A stretch of 64,000 bases of DNA from Capsicum annuum (lineage: Eukaryota > Streptophyta > Magnoliopsida > Solanales > Solanaceae). The position numbers and the translations under genes are program-made. A model generated the notes under the pieces. It was not told where the DNA came from. It saw only the letters and a program-made list of their open reading frames with translations, and made no database searches. The first letter of the stretch is position 1; every line of letters starts with the position of its first letter. This document shows positions 33,470-44,707 of the stretch, one piece after another. The DNA is taken from NCBI RefSeq assembly GCF_002878395.1, contig NC_061120.1, positions 114,672,407 to 114,736,406 on the forward strand, in the 5' to 3' direction.

Positions 33470-33900
33470 TCAAAACTAGTATCTTTAACTCAAACTAGAT
33501 GATAAACACATTCTTTAGATATTATTTTTCATGCTCGAAGGTAGGAAACAAGCTGAACTATAAAAGAAAAATTGAAACTGAACTATTTTATTTCTGCAGT
33601 CGACTATGGCATAGCAGAAATGAAGCCAATCCATACTGAGAATGATATCAAAATCAGTAATCTCTAATTCGACTAAGTGTGATGAAGTGACTCTCTGAAT
33701 ATCATAATCGGGCAGTTCCTGTATACCCGTTGGGCTATGATTATTTTACCCACTAGGGTAGAGAATGCAAAGGGCTCTACTAGAATTTTAATACTAACTC
33801 TGAAATTGACTACTATGTAAGGAGTAATAAAAGATAAAGAAGCTCCTGGATCTATCAAACCGTATGCACCTAAAATATTTGTAACTTACTAGTAAGCACA
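33470..33900 (-). pseudogene. Tekay-B protease relic
   Basis: Minus strand 33858-33673 keeps the active site MIDPGASLSFITPYIVVNF, with D-P-G intact, then FSTLVGKIIIAQRVYRNCPI. Further on, ELEITDFDIILSMDWLHF-like pieces and a Gln-to-stop change are visible near 33600-33660. Confidence 0.8.
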
Positions 33901-33939
33901 TCAGGAGAATTTTATGAATTTTGTCGAGACTAAAGATCA

Positions 33940-35060
33940 TAGAGATAATTTAGGCATTTCCCACTAGTAGCACTGGAGGTGGCACCATACTAATTTGGGT
34001 TACCAGAGTGAGCTGAGGAGCGATTCTGTTGACCCTGAGGACCTGGCTGAGGACAGTCTATGACTCTATGGCCAGGCTTGCCACATCCAAAAAAATACTA
34101 CTTCCATCTCTGCAAATACCGTGATGGTGCTTGCCATAAGTCTGGAAAAGAGAATAGGTGCTGGCACTGCTAAGTCTACCCTGGGACTTAGAGCCGGCGC
34201 TCTATCTTTGTTACCCTCTCTGAACTTAGGAACTGGAGCACTGGCTGAAGAAGGATCTAGAACTGATGACAGAGGACAAAACTAAGAATTGTTTACTCTT
34301 TCTGACTTAGGCTAAGCAAATTTAAAACTACATATCTTTGCTCTCTTATTCTGCTTCTCCCTCATCTTAATCTTTTGCTCCTCTATCTGCTGAGCATGAG
34401 ACATGATCCTGGCTAAAGTCATGTCAATATTCAGCATGGCAGATCTACACTCATTAACCACAGTATCATTCACTGCTGAAATGAAGTTACTCATTCATTC
34501 CCTGCTATCTGCAAGCACATGAGGGGCATATCTAGCTAATTGAGTAAACATAAGAGAATACTCTTTCACTATCATATTGCCTTACCTAATGTTGATGAAT
34601 TCTACCACCTTAACTTCTCTAGGCTCTAAGAGAAAGAATCTATCAGTAAAAATAGAAGCAAACTCCTCCCACTCAACTAGCCCTGCATTATCTGCCCTCT
34701 CAGACTTTCACTGCTTGAACCAAGTATGAGCAACATCCTGTAACTCATATACAACAAGCTCAAAACTCTCACTAGACGTAACCCCTATTATATCTATAAC
34801 CTTCTACACCTGATCTAGGAATTCCTGAAGGTCCTCGTCTATCTTAGACCTAAGAGAAGATGGAGAATTCATTCGGGTGATGTCTCAAATCCTAGCTACA
34901 GCTGAATTGGCCACTGGATTTGCTGGAAAACAGGTGTTCATTCATTCTGAGTAGCAACTGACTTAGCAAGAATAGTGAATCTGGACCTGAACTCTTCATG
35001 AGAAACATGTTCGTCCAAGAGATCTTCTTAGATAGGTTGGGTTCTTCTCTTGGGAGGCAT
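33940..35060 (-). pseudogene. Tekay-B gag relic
   Basis: The start Met at 35060 gives MPPKRRTQPI, a stop (TAA at a place where relatives have a coding codon), then EDLLDEHVSHEEFRSRFTIL. Later blocks are VNECRSAMLNIDMTLARIMSHAQQIEEQKIK (34312-34494, here only its key words) and a zinc knuckle near 34050-34095 reading YFFGCGKPGHRVIDC, in which the first Cys of the CCHC is Tyr. It matches plant Del/Tekay gag. Confidence 0.82.
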
Positions 35061-35264
35061 GTTCTGAAATAAAAAGAAAAATATATTAGACTGAGAGATT
35101 AGATTGAGATAATGCTATCTGGCACGACATGAATACTGAAAGAAGGGAAAATGTTCCTAAAATATCTTATAGCCTCCCATACATAAATGTGGCGTGAAAT
35201 ACACCTATGTACAAGACTCTATTAGATGTGGCTTTCAGACTTCCTAGGACTCTATTGAACCTTG

Positions 35265-35277
35265 GGCTCTAATTTCA
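35265..35277 (-). other. Degenerate tRNA-iMet primer binding site of Tekay-B
   Basis: Minus strand TGAAATTAGAGCC, followed by CAAGGTTC, four bases after the LTR end. The standard is TGGTATCAGAGCC. Confidence 0.7.
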
Positions 35278-35281
35278 ATTT

Positions 35282-36650
35282 TGTAATGCCCCGAATCTAG
35301 TACCCGAAATGCTACACAGTGCTCATGACCCCGAAGGACCACAAGCTAATCCATGACTGATATTTGTACCTGTACAATACATAATATACTGAATAATACA
35401 GAAACATGAACTGAAAGGCCATAAGGTTCACATAACTGAAGTAAAACATGACATCTAAATGGGGTAAGAAATACCTAAAATAACTAAAATAACTATCTGA
35501 CCATAATAGTCTGGAAATCCTCTAACTGACTAAATTGTCTGAGTAAGGAGTTGATGGGATATGTACCTAACTAAATCCAACAAATAAACTAATTAATGAG
35601 ATAATAGAGATATAATCATGTCCTCAAAGGATGAGGACTCACTACTAACTATGACTGTTGATATCTAGAATCTACAGATGCTTTGGAGCTCATGTCTCTG
35701 AACCTATGGTATAAGACACCATAGCGCAAATACGTTAGTACTTTGAATGGACTAGTATGCATGTAAGGTAGGCTGAATGCATGGGCTTCATATGCATGAA
35801 CAATACTAGCTAATTGACTAATATAAAAGTGAGAATACATGCACGCATACATAGTAACTATATATGAAATCATGATAACATGAGTATGCTGATGACTAAT
35901 ATGACTAATCACTGAATTCTGATAACTAATAATATGAGTGACTGTATCTGACAGTCCTAAATCTAATGGAACTAGCAGAGTTCCATATTGTATCTGATAG
36001 TCTTAAATTCTAAAGAACTATTGGAGTTCTTTTACTGAGACTAATACTGAGAATGTGGGAGGTAGTTATCTAACCAGCATACCCCAAATAATGCATTACA
36101 GCTAAATTGGGGTACAATTTGTTCCCTGATTAGAAGGGTGTCAATATCGTGCCACTAGTAAGGACAACATATAAGTGACCCTAATATAATAGGTAACTCT
36201 AGTGAGAATGGTGGGAACCCTTATACATTAGGTTAAGTCACCTCATCTACCCTCATATAGTAGGCTATGATGTCTTAAACTATGCTTGCTACATAGTTCT
36301 GGAATTCAAGGATTGCTTCTAAGAATCATACATTCATCTGACAGTGTATGTTCCCATCCTTGGGTTTACTCGTTACTAATTCCTACACCTAACTTAATAG
36401 ACTCTGAACATGATTTTCTAAAACTGAACATGGACTGTGTAACTAACTTTCGTTGACTGATGAAATACTACTGATATTTGACAACTGACTTAGTTCATGA
36501 GATCATGGAGATTTCCTAAGTCATAAGATTGTCTGAAGTCTAAGGATCATAGCTTAACTGAGAGTATCGTGGAAACATGACATGCCTATAGGCACACAAC
36601 AAATATTTTGGGTACAAGTTGCCCAGGACTCGATAGAAGGAAATCCATAG
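35282..36650 (-). repeat. 5' LTR of Tekay-B, inner part only
   Basis: Plus strand TGTAATGCCCCGAATC onward matches 27689-29058, for example GTGCCACTRGTAAGGACAACAT (28561 and 36150) and CTTAGTTCATGAGATCATGGAG (28903 and 36491). The last clear match is GGACTCGATAGAAGGAAA (29039 and 36628). Beyond it the two LTRs share nothing I can see. Confidence 0.82.
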
Positions 36651-36675
36651 AAGGATAAACTATTTCCAGAAATCC

Positions 36676-36985
36676 AACCTATATCATAATTTGGCGTTGA
36701 GCCCAATATATATCGACACAACCATAGCATCATCATTATGACTTTATGCCCTATATTATATGCAAAATAACCATAAAATCATAATCACGGCCTTAGGAAC
36801 AATATTATATTTTAAATAAACATAGAATCATAATCACGGCTATAGGCCCAATATTAAAGTCATAATAACCATAACATACAATTACGTACTTTAGCGCAGT
36901 ATTAAATTTTGAATAACCATAACATTAAAATTACACCATTAGGCCTAATATTATATCTGAAATAACCATAACATCATAATTAAGG
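36676..36985. repeat. 49-bp tandem repeat, about six and a half units
   Basis: Units start at 36676, 36720, 36769, 36818, 36867, 36915 and 36964 with lengths 44, 49, 49, 49, 48, 49 and a partial. Each starts AACCATAxCATCATAATxA and contains a GGCCxTAGGCCxxATATTA-type middle. It begins within about 30 bases of the point where the Tekay-B LTRs stop matching. The units differ at many positions, so it is an old minisatellite. Confidence 0.88.
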
Positions 36986-38343
36986 AAAAAACCATTAGAA
37001 TCCACCAAGTCCCATTACCATCTTATACTAGAGTTCATTAGTCTCATTTATGTTTAATAGGTTGTCATGCGAATATAAGTCTACCAAGTTAACATATGTC
37101 TTGGCCTACAGTGGGATGGATAGGCCCGCTTTTAATCCTGAAAATTCATTTTAGTAAAGCTCCTACCTTAGGAAAGGCTAAGGTATCTACATCAAATTAT
37201 AAATTATAAATAAGCCATGATTAGCCCTAAGATAGCAATTACACCTAGAACACAAGAAATAAAGTCGAATCAACTTAAATTATGGTCCCAAGATAGCATA
37301 GGAAGTTCAAATAAGACTAATCGTACTAATCATGCTTTAAATACCTAAACTTATCCTATATCAGAATAATATCATAATCATACAACGAATTAGCATTATC
37401 TATAAACAAGGTAATATGTTCATAGAATTATAATAAGTATTTCAATTTAAAGGTCAAATAACATTCTTGACCCCAACTCCACAATTTAGGCTAAGTCATG
37501 ATATTGTACCAAAAATCACATCCTAACACCCCTACCTAAAATGTAACATATATAAACACTATCTCCAGAAGAAGAGTAGATAAAAGTCTACCTCGATGCT
37601 GAACTACAACCCTTGAATCATCCAAAAATCTTCTTTCATTACACCATCATCCAAAAAATCCATCATACTATCAAAATAATAATCTATACGTCAATAGCAA
37701 TAACATAAGACCGATATTACTAAATTAAGGAATGAATCTAATTTTGGGTCATGAAATTATCTGTGCGCACTGCAAATGGAATCTAAACTTGAACTCATCA
37801 TGAGGTCCCTTGAAGGAAAAAGAAGTTGTACTCAAAATTTAAGCACAAAAGAAGCACAATTCTGGGCTTAAATAAACCGTTAAACTTTGGGAATTAAAGC
37901 CCTAATTTCTAAGAATTTTATAACGAATTAGGATGAATTTAAATGAAAATTAATGAGAAATGACCAAGATGAGTTAAGTTAGCTTTCCTTAAATTATGTG
38001 GATGATTTCCCACTTTTTCCTTTCTTTGAGCACTTTATTTTGAGAAAAAATAATGGATGAAATGAAAGAAAATAAGGTGAGGAATATGTAATTTAAAGGA
38101 TACAAGTGTTGCTAAATTGGAAAACAGGGAACTAAAGCTCCAACCAATAAAGCTGAAACACGACCACTAATGAGGTCTGGCGACAGTAGCTGGTGGAACT
38201 AAAGCACATAACTAGCAAAGGTCTAGAGAGACAAAAGAGGCAAAGGTTGCGTAAGTGTTAAGCGATAAAGTGACCCAATAGGAGATTAAGAGATCATATC
38301 AGGTGACATGCACCAGATTTTGCTAAGTCCAGAATGGTCTTTG
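36986..38343 (-). other. LTR-like sequence without a partner, left flank of Tekay-C
   Basis: No coding block. The base composition and pieces such as AATTAGGGCTTTAATTCCC on the minus strand (near 37880-37920), and a TGGCGACAGTAGCTGG stretch near 38177, are like U3/R parts of an antisense LTR. It does not match the Tekay-B left LTR. The sequence probably continues after Tekay-C at 56029. The last five bases (38339-38343, CTTTG) are the target site of Tekay-C. Confidence 0.4.
38339..38343. repeat. Left target-site duplication of Tekay-C (CTTTG)
   Basis: Pairs with CTTTT at 56024-56028; four of five bases agree, consistent with one later mutation. Confidence 0.7.
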
Positions 38344-40871
38344 TGTCAGACCCCATAAAACCCTAAGCTTAACTCATTCCTTTAAAGCTCGTTCAGGGAT
38401 CCCAAACATAGAAAAATTTTAGCTCAGTATTAAGACTTATGTTATTTTAGGCTTCGTAGGTTGATGACTCTATTTCATGACCCTCATGACCGTAAAGTAA
38501 TGGTTTTTAGGTTGAATCATGATCAGGAATGTTAGTGGGTTCTTGGACAATTTTTGGATTTTTCGAACCTCAATTGAAACACCTTTGAAATCTCAAACTA
38601 GTGGATCAACGCGATCTCGATGCGCCGCATCACCCATCGCGTTGATGAATATTTTCCTCTAGCTCCCAGTGCAAATTCTAGTAGACTAATGTGTACTCAA
38701 CGCAACAGGTTAGCCATTGTGTCGATGCCAATGATGTGGCACATCGGTCTGCGCATTGCTAAATCAATTTTTAGTCATTAAAAAGGCCGCGTCCTCATGG
38801 GTAATTGGGTTTTTTCCCACTTTAAGTCATCCCCCAAAACACGAGATTAATCCCCTATAGAGGTGAAATCAATTTATCTTTCTAAAAATTTCTCAAGAAG
38901 CAAACCATAGGATCTCCAATTCAAGATTCAGCCTTAAATAAAACTCCATCGTTCTTTGGAAATTTGAATACCAAAGGTATGTGAAGTGTTTATCCAAGGG
39001 TTTCCTTCCACCCTTGGAGTTCAAGAAACTCTTTTTAAATATAGGTTAATTAATTTCATAGATTTCATGTTGGATCTTGAATGTGTTAATGATTTTGAGT
39101 TTAATGGTGATCTACTTCCATGTTGTCCCAAATTTCATGCAAACTAGTCAATTATGAATTGAATTTTGTGAACTACATGTTGAACTCTTAAATTGCAAGT
39201 TGAATGTAGAATCCATGATATTACTACATGTTTATTGATATGTAAAATACCCACACTCTCCAATTGATTGATAAATTGCTCAGGTAAACAATGAAAAAGA
39301 AGAAGACCCAGTCATGTCATGTTAGCTTATGTGCAAGTCATATCATGCAAGTATTTGATGGAATGTCTCTATGAATGAGTTATGATCCGATGCATATGGT
39401 TATACCTTTCCAGTTTATTCTATGATTTATTTTTCGTGCTATCGAATCCTAAGGGTATTCAATACCCAAAATCTTAGATGTTTACCTAGAGCTATGGTAG
39501 TTACAGAATAGTCGCAGTAGTGTTATGAATAGTAGTCTTAGTAATCAATCATAGTTACAGTTTATTAGTCAGTTCACACCTCAGTGAATCCATCTAGTCA
39601 AGAAAACTCTGTAGTATTCCATTAGTTAACAGAATTCAATAGTACTCCATCAGTTAATGAAACTAAGTGAACTCTAATCAGTTCAGTTAGATAGTATGAC
39701 CAGTAATAGTTTAGTCTAGCCTAGTATAGTTTAGAACTTAGTCCAGCATTCATTCAGTTGGGTGTAAGATTCAGCACCGAGTGAACCCAAGGATGGGGAC
39801 TCACCTGCCAGTAGAGGGTGTGATCCTTAGAAGTAGTCCTTGTGTTCCAGAACTACGTAGCCAGCGTAGGTTGAGATATCAACCTGCCAGTTGAGGGTTG
39901 ATGAGGTGTCCTACCTACCAGTTGAGGGTACCACCATTCTCATTAAGAGTACCTTCCAGATGAGTGTGACTCTACTTGTCTTTACCCATGGCATGGTACT
40001 GATAGCCTTCCACCTGGGGTTACAGGTTGGACCCCAATCTAATCATAAAAGGGCATATCTGTTCAATAATTACCTCCCGCAATCTCAGTTTTAGTCTTCA
40101 GAATAGAACTCAGTTTAGTTCTATAGAAATATGGACTATTTAACACAGTCACTAAGTTGAGTATAGAACTTAGAATAGTTCCACCAAATTAGGACTATCA
40201 GATATAGTCACCCAATTAATAGTAATACAGTGTCAGTAAACTCAGATACCAGTAAATGAGTAATTCAGAACTCAGTATCCAGTGTTATGATGACCTCAGT
40301 AACATTTTATTTATTCCTGCATGTACTCTCATTTAGATATACTCATGTTATTCAGTAAGTTTTGTTTATGCATATGAGTCCATGCATCTCAGCCTACTAC
40401 ACTTAGCGTACCAGTACATTCAAAGTACTGATGCATATCTTTCCTTCGTACTATTATGTCTTATATCATAGCTTAAGATGTACGAGCTCCCAATTATACT
40501 TAGTATCCTGATCCATCAGAAGCAGACTAGTGGTGATTCCTCATAGTTTGAGGACATGATTACTATTTCAGTATCTCAGTTTATTAGTTTTCATTACTTG
40601 GGGTTAATTGGGAACTTGTCCCATCAATCCCTTATTCAAATAGTATAGGCTTATCAAACTAGAGTATTTCAGAAAGATATATCATTATTCAGATTTTTTT
40701 ATTCAGTATTTACTTTAAGTTTGAATCTTATGGCATGTTTTTGCCTAATTTCCATATAAATACAGTATTATTATTCAGTTATTGCAGCAGGTACTAGTCA
40801 CGGGTTAGCTTGTGGTCCCTCAGGATTACAAGAACCATTTAGAGTCCGGGGTACAGACTCGTGGTGTTACA
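38344..40871 (+). repeat. 5' LTR of Tekay-C (2528 bp)
   Basis: Starts TGTCAGACCCCATAAAACCC and ends GTGGTGTTACA. It contains a perfect 11-bp inverted repeat ATCAACGCGAT/ATCGCGTTGAT (38605-38615 and 38636-38646). Inside the 20-base spacer lies a second palindrome, GATGCG-C-CGCATC (38619-38631). A region with repeated CAGT/AGTT words (39500-40350) also occurs in the 3' LTR and the solo LTR at 60408. Confidence 0.92.
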
Positions 40872-40875
40872 AACT

Positions 40876-40888
40876 TGGTAACAATGCC
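40876..40888 (+). other. tRNA-iMet primer binding site of Tekay-C
   Basis: TGGTAACAATGCC followed by TAAGGTTC, four bases after the LTR end. It differs from TGGTATCAGAGCC at three positions. Confidence 0.82.
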
Positions 40889-41094
40889 TAAGGTTCAATA
40901 GAGTCATAGGAAGTCTGAAATCCACATCTAGTAGAGTCTTGTGCAAGGGTGTGTAGCACGCCACACTTATGGATAGGAGTCTATTAGATATTTTAGGAAA
41001 AGTTTCCCTTCTTTTAGTATTCATGTCGTGTGAATGAGCATGAGCTCAAGTTAAAATCTCAGTCTATTCTATTCTCCTCTTCTCATTATAGAAC

Positions 41095-42290
41095 ATGCCT
41101 CCTAAAAAGACTAACGAAAGGAGGACCAGAAATTAGTCAGTACCTAGGAACGTTCAGGTAGATCCCTTGGATGAATATATCTCCCACACTGAATTCAGGG
41201 CAGCTTTTACCACCCTATCTTATTTTGTGGCAACCCAAAATTAATGCCCAGTTGCCATTCCAGCCAACCAAGTGGCCAGTACTGCTGTAGCCAAGATTTG
41301 GCACTTTACCCAAATGAACCCTCCATCTTTTACCTGGACAAAGTCAAATAAGGACCCACAGGAGTTTCTTGATCAAGTGCAGAAGGTTACAGATATTATA
41401 GGGGTGACAGCTAATGAGAATGCCGATTTAGCTGCATATTAGATATAGGATATAGCACACTCATGGTTTAAGCAATAGAAAGTAGAAAGGGCCACAGATG
41501 TATGGTTCATAGAGTGGGAGGAGTTTGCCACTGCTTTTCTTGAAAGGTTCTTCCCGTTGGAGTAGGGGGAAGTTAAGGCTCAAGAATTTACTAACCTTAA
41601 GAAAGGAATCATGAAAGTGAAAGAGTAGTCACTCAAGTTTACACAATTAGCGAGATACACTCCTCATGTGGTAGCAAATAGAAGATCTAAGATGAGTAAA
41701 TTTATGTCTGGTATGTCTAATAGTGTGGTCAAGAAGTGTAGGACCACAATATTGAATAAGGAGAAGGACATATCAAGGCTCATGATCCATGCTCACTAGA
41801 TAGAGGGGGCTAATAATAGGGAGAAGAAGAGGGATAACAAGAGAGCAAAAATAGGTAGTTTTAACTTCGCCCAACCTAAGTCAAAGGGTGGGAATCAATC
41901 TTAGTTCTGCCCTAAATCCTCAGTCCTAGATCTATCCTCATCTAGTTCTCTCATGTTGAAATTCAAAGATAACATTAGAGATAGGGCGTTAGGCCCTAAA
42001 CCGCAGGGTAGTGTCAGCATTGCCCAAACTAATCCCCTTTGCCAAAAATATGGCAAAAACTACTAGGGTACTGCAGGTCTTACTATGATGTGTGTTTCTG
42101 GTCTGGCAAAAAAGGTCACAGAGTTAGAGATTGTCCCTATTCATGTTCCCAGGGTTAGTATAATTGTCCCTCAGCTCAGTCTAGTCTCCCAAATTAGCAG
42201 GGTACCACTTTCAGTGCAACCAGTGGGCAATGCCTAAACAAAATCTATACCCTTCAGTCCTAATAGGATCAAGAAAGTTCTCCTGATATC
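41095..42290 (+). pseudogene. Tekay-C gag relic
   Basis: The start Met at 41095 gives MPPKKTNERRTRN then TAG. Blocks past stops: EFRAAFTTL, VAKIWHFTQMNPPSF, NKDPQEFLDQVQKVTDIIGV, AHSWFKQ, then a TAG, KVERATDVW, WEEFATAFLERFFPLE, EVKAQEFTNLKKG, LKFTQLARYTPHVVANRRSKM, KKCRTTILNKEKDISRLMIH. The zinc knuckle near 42090-42135 reads CFWSGKKGHRVRDC, where the second Cys is Ser. Several stops are TAG where relatives have CAG or TGG codons. Confidence 0.85.
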
Positions 42291-42720
42291 ATCACTAGTA
42301 CGTTACAATTTTATGATTTACATGTTTATGCTTAGCTAGATCTAGGAGCTTATTTATCCATTGTAACTCTATATATAGCTGTCGACTTTAGAGGCAGTCT
42401 CAAAATCCTAGAATGGGCTTTCTCAGTCTCTACCCCTGTGGGTAAATCCATCATAGCCTGGCGAGTATACAGGAACTGTCCGGTTATGGTATCGCAGAAA
42501 TTCACTTCATCAGACTTAGTCAAATTAGAGATGACCGATTTTGATATAATTCTCAACACGAATTGGCTTCATTCCTACTATGCCTCAATCGACTGTAAAA
42601 ATAGAATTGTCTACTTTCAGTTCTAAATAAGCCCATCCTATAGTAGAAGGGTAGTACTTTAGCACTTAGGGTTAGCTTGTTTCCTACCTTAGGGAAAGGA
42701 AAATGATATCTAAGGGATGT
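42291..42720 (+). pseudogene. Tekay-C protease relic
   Basis: The active-site loop reads LDLGAYLSIVTLYIAVDF, so the Pro of D-P-G is Leu while Asp and Gly remain. It is followed by FSVSTPVGKSIIAWRVYRNCPVM, LVKLEMTDFDIILNTNWLHSYYA and IDCKNRIVYFQF (42438-42626 is open). A stop precedes the loop. Confidence 0.82.
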
Positions 42721-42759
42721 TTCTACTATCTTATTTGAGTCCAGGACACTAGATAAGAA

Positions 42760-43735
42760 ACCTCTACTCTTGATTCAGTGTTAGTAGCATGTGAATTCCC
42801 AGCCGTGTTTCCTAAAGATCTTCTCGGAGTTTCTCCCGAAAGGGAAATAGACTTTGGACTAGACCTTCTTCTAGACACTCAGCCCATCTATATTCTTTCA
42901 TACAGAATGGCTCTAGTAGAACTCAAAGAATTAAAAGAACAGTTGAAAGATCTTCTAGATAATGGATTCATCAGACCAAGTGTGACCCCATGGAGTGTAC
43001 CAGTTTTATTAGTGCATAAGAAAGATGGTTCTCTCAGAATGTGTATTGACTACCGTTAGTTAAAAAAAGTCATGGTCAAGAAAAAATATCCACTTCCCAG
43101 AATCAATGACCTATTTGAATAACTTCAAGGTGCAAGTTATTTTTCTATGATAGACCTCAGATCAGGCTATTATCAGCTCAGAGTCAAAGAAAGTGACATT
43201 TCCAAAACATCTTTCAGAACTCAATATGGTCACTTTGAATTCTTAGTCATGTCATTTGGTCTTACCAATGACCCAGCAGCCTTTATGGACTTGATGAACC
43301 GTGTGTTCAAGCATTACTTGGACATGTTCATCATAGTCTTCATAGATGATATCCTTGCCTACTCCCACATTGAGACTAATCATACAGAAGATCTTACAAT
43401 AGTATTACAGACTCTCAGAAACCATCAGCTATTTACCAAATTTAGTAAGTGCAAATTTTGGCTAAGGTCAGTAGCTTTTCTTAGCCATATCATTTCCAGT
43501 GATGGCATTAGAGTTTATTCCCAAAAGACCGAAGTAGTGAGAAACTGGCCCAAACCCATCTCTCCATCAGATATCTAAAGTTTCCTAGGTTTGGCTGGCT
43601 ATTACCAATGGTTTGTTAAGGGATTTTAATCTATTGCATACCCTATGTCCAGATTGACTCAGAAGAAGGTCAAATTTTAGTGGTCAGACTCTTACAAGAA
43701 GATATTTTAGGAGTTTAAGACTCTACTCACCTCAG
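42760..43735 (+). pseudogene. Tekay-C reverse transcriptase relic
   Basis: Two long open pieces. 42778-43059 has EFPAVFPKDLLGVSPEREIDF, LKDLLDNGFIRPSVTPWSVPVLL and [13 protein letters not shown], ending at TAG where relatives have Gln. 43147-43578 has [55 protein letters not shown] with both catalytic Asp intact, [25 protein letters not shown] and ISPSDI. The two pieces are separated by a second Gln-to-stop change (LFE, TAA, LQGASYF). Only a few stops break it, the fewest of the three. Confidence 0.88.
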
Positions 43736-44019
43736 CTTCAGTTCTTACCTTGCCAGATAGTTTGTACGGCTTTGTTGTGTATTGTGATGCATCCAGAGTA
43801 GGTTTGGGTTGTGTCCTCATGTAGAGAAGTAAATTTATAGACTATTGATCTAGACACCCTAAGCCCAATAAAAAGAAATATCCAGCTCATGACCTTGAGT
43901 TAGCAGCAGTAGTATTTGCCTTAAAGATTTGGAGGCACTATATGTATGGAGTGCATGTTGATGTGTTCACTGACCATAAGAGCTTACAGTATGTGTTCTC
44001 TCAGAAAGACCTAAATCTC
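43736..44019 (+). pseudogene. Tekay-C RNase H relic, 5' part
   Basis: Blocks FVVYCDASRVGLGCVLM followed by [47 protein letters not shown]. The catalytic CDAS and TDH are both present. The frame is then cut by the CRM-like insertion at 44020. Confidence 0.87.
44015..44019. repeat. Left target-site duplication of the CRM-like element (ATCTC)
   Basis: Identical to 51460-51464. Confidence 0.92.
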
Positions 44020-44707
44020 TGATAGCCTAAATACTACCAAACACAAACAATTGGCTACTAAGATGCAAATTCTATCAAGTAAACAAAGATAAAACAACAC
44101 ATAGAATGGAGATAAAAAATAAGATTACATAAAATTAAAAGATAGATAGAAAGACCCTTACCCATTTTAAGTGATTAGCACTAGAAGATGTTTCAAATCA
44201 TCAAACATACTTCAAAAACAAGATTTCAAACCTTCCTCGTAGGTGACCCAAAGGAAACACTCTTCCTCAAACCACCTTTCTTGCCAAATTATCCAAAACA
44301 AGTTAAACCCTAACTTCAAATGTTCTTGGACCACTTTCATATTCTAAGAGCTTAAACTAGAGACTAAAAACTACAATATAAGAGTAATATCCAATTTCAT
44401 CAAATTCTAAAGAAAAGAGAAGTAAAATGGTCTATTTACACTATTACATGCAAAATGACAAAACTACCCTTAATGAAATAAAGAGAGGAGGCACCTTTAG
44501 AGTGTTAGCTTGAAAAGTGCAAGTATATCTTTCCTTTGTAGAATGTAGACTCTTCAAATCTCTTCTTCGCAAATCAAGGCATTCCCTCTCTTCACTGAAT
44601 CTACAACCCTTTCACAAATATTCAAGTGCATGAACAAAGCATGGAGTTGTTGAAGTTCCTTGGCTTGACTCCTTGTAAAAGCTATTGAGGGATTTATACT
44701 TGTATCG
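44020..44707 (-). repeat. 3' LTR of the CRM-like element
   Basis: Plus strand TGATAGCC to TTGTATCG. It aligns end to end with 50773-51459 (TGATAGCC to TTGCATCA). Its last base on the plus strand is mutated (G for A). It carries the C-terminal ~50 codons of the integrase frame. Confidence 0.93.

Larger units (their letters stand above)
27689..36650 (-). mobile_element. Tekay-B: antisense Del/Tekay-type chromovirus with an incomplete right LTR
   Basis: On the minus strand the order is 5' LTR (35282-36650, partial), primer site, gag, protease, RT, RNase H, integrase, chromodomain, polypurine tract, 3' LTR (27689-30208). LTR termini on the plus strand are TGTAATGCC and GTATTACA. The right LTR matches the left one for its first ~1370 bases and then changes to unrelated sequence. 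All reading frames are broken. Confidence 0.88.

Noticed and set aside
36676..36985. CRISPR-like regular repeats
   Set aside because: The repeat is head-to-tail without unique spacers, the units are diverged, and the context is plant nuclear retrotransposon DNA.
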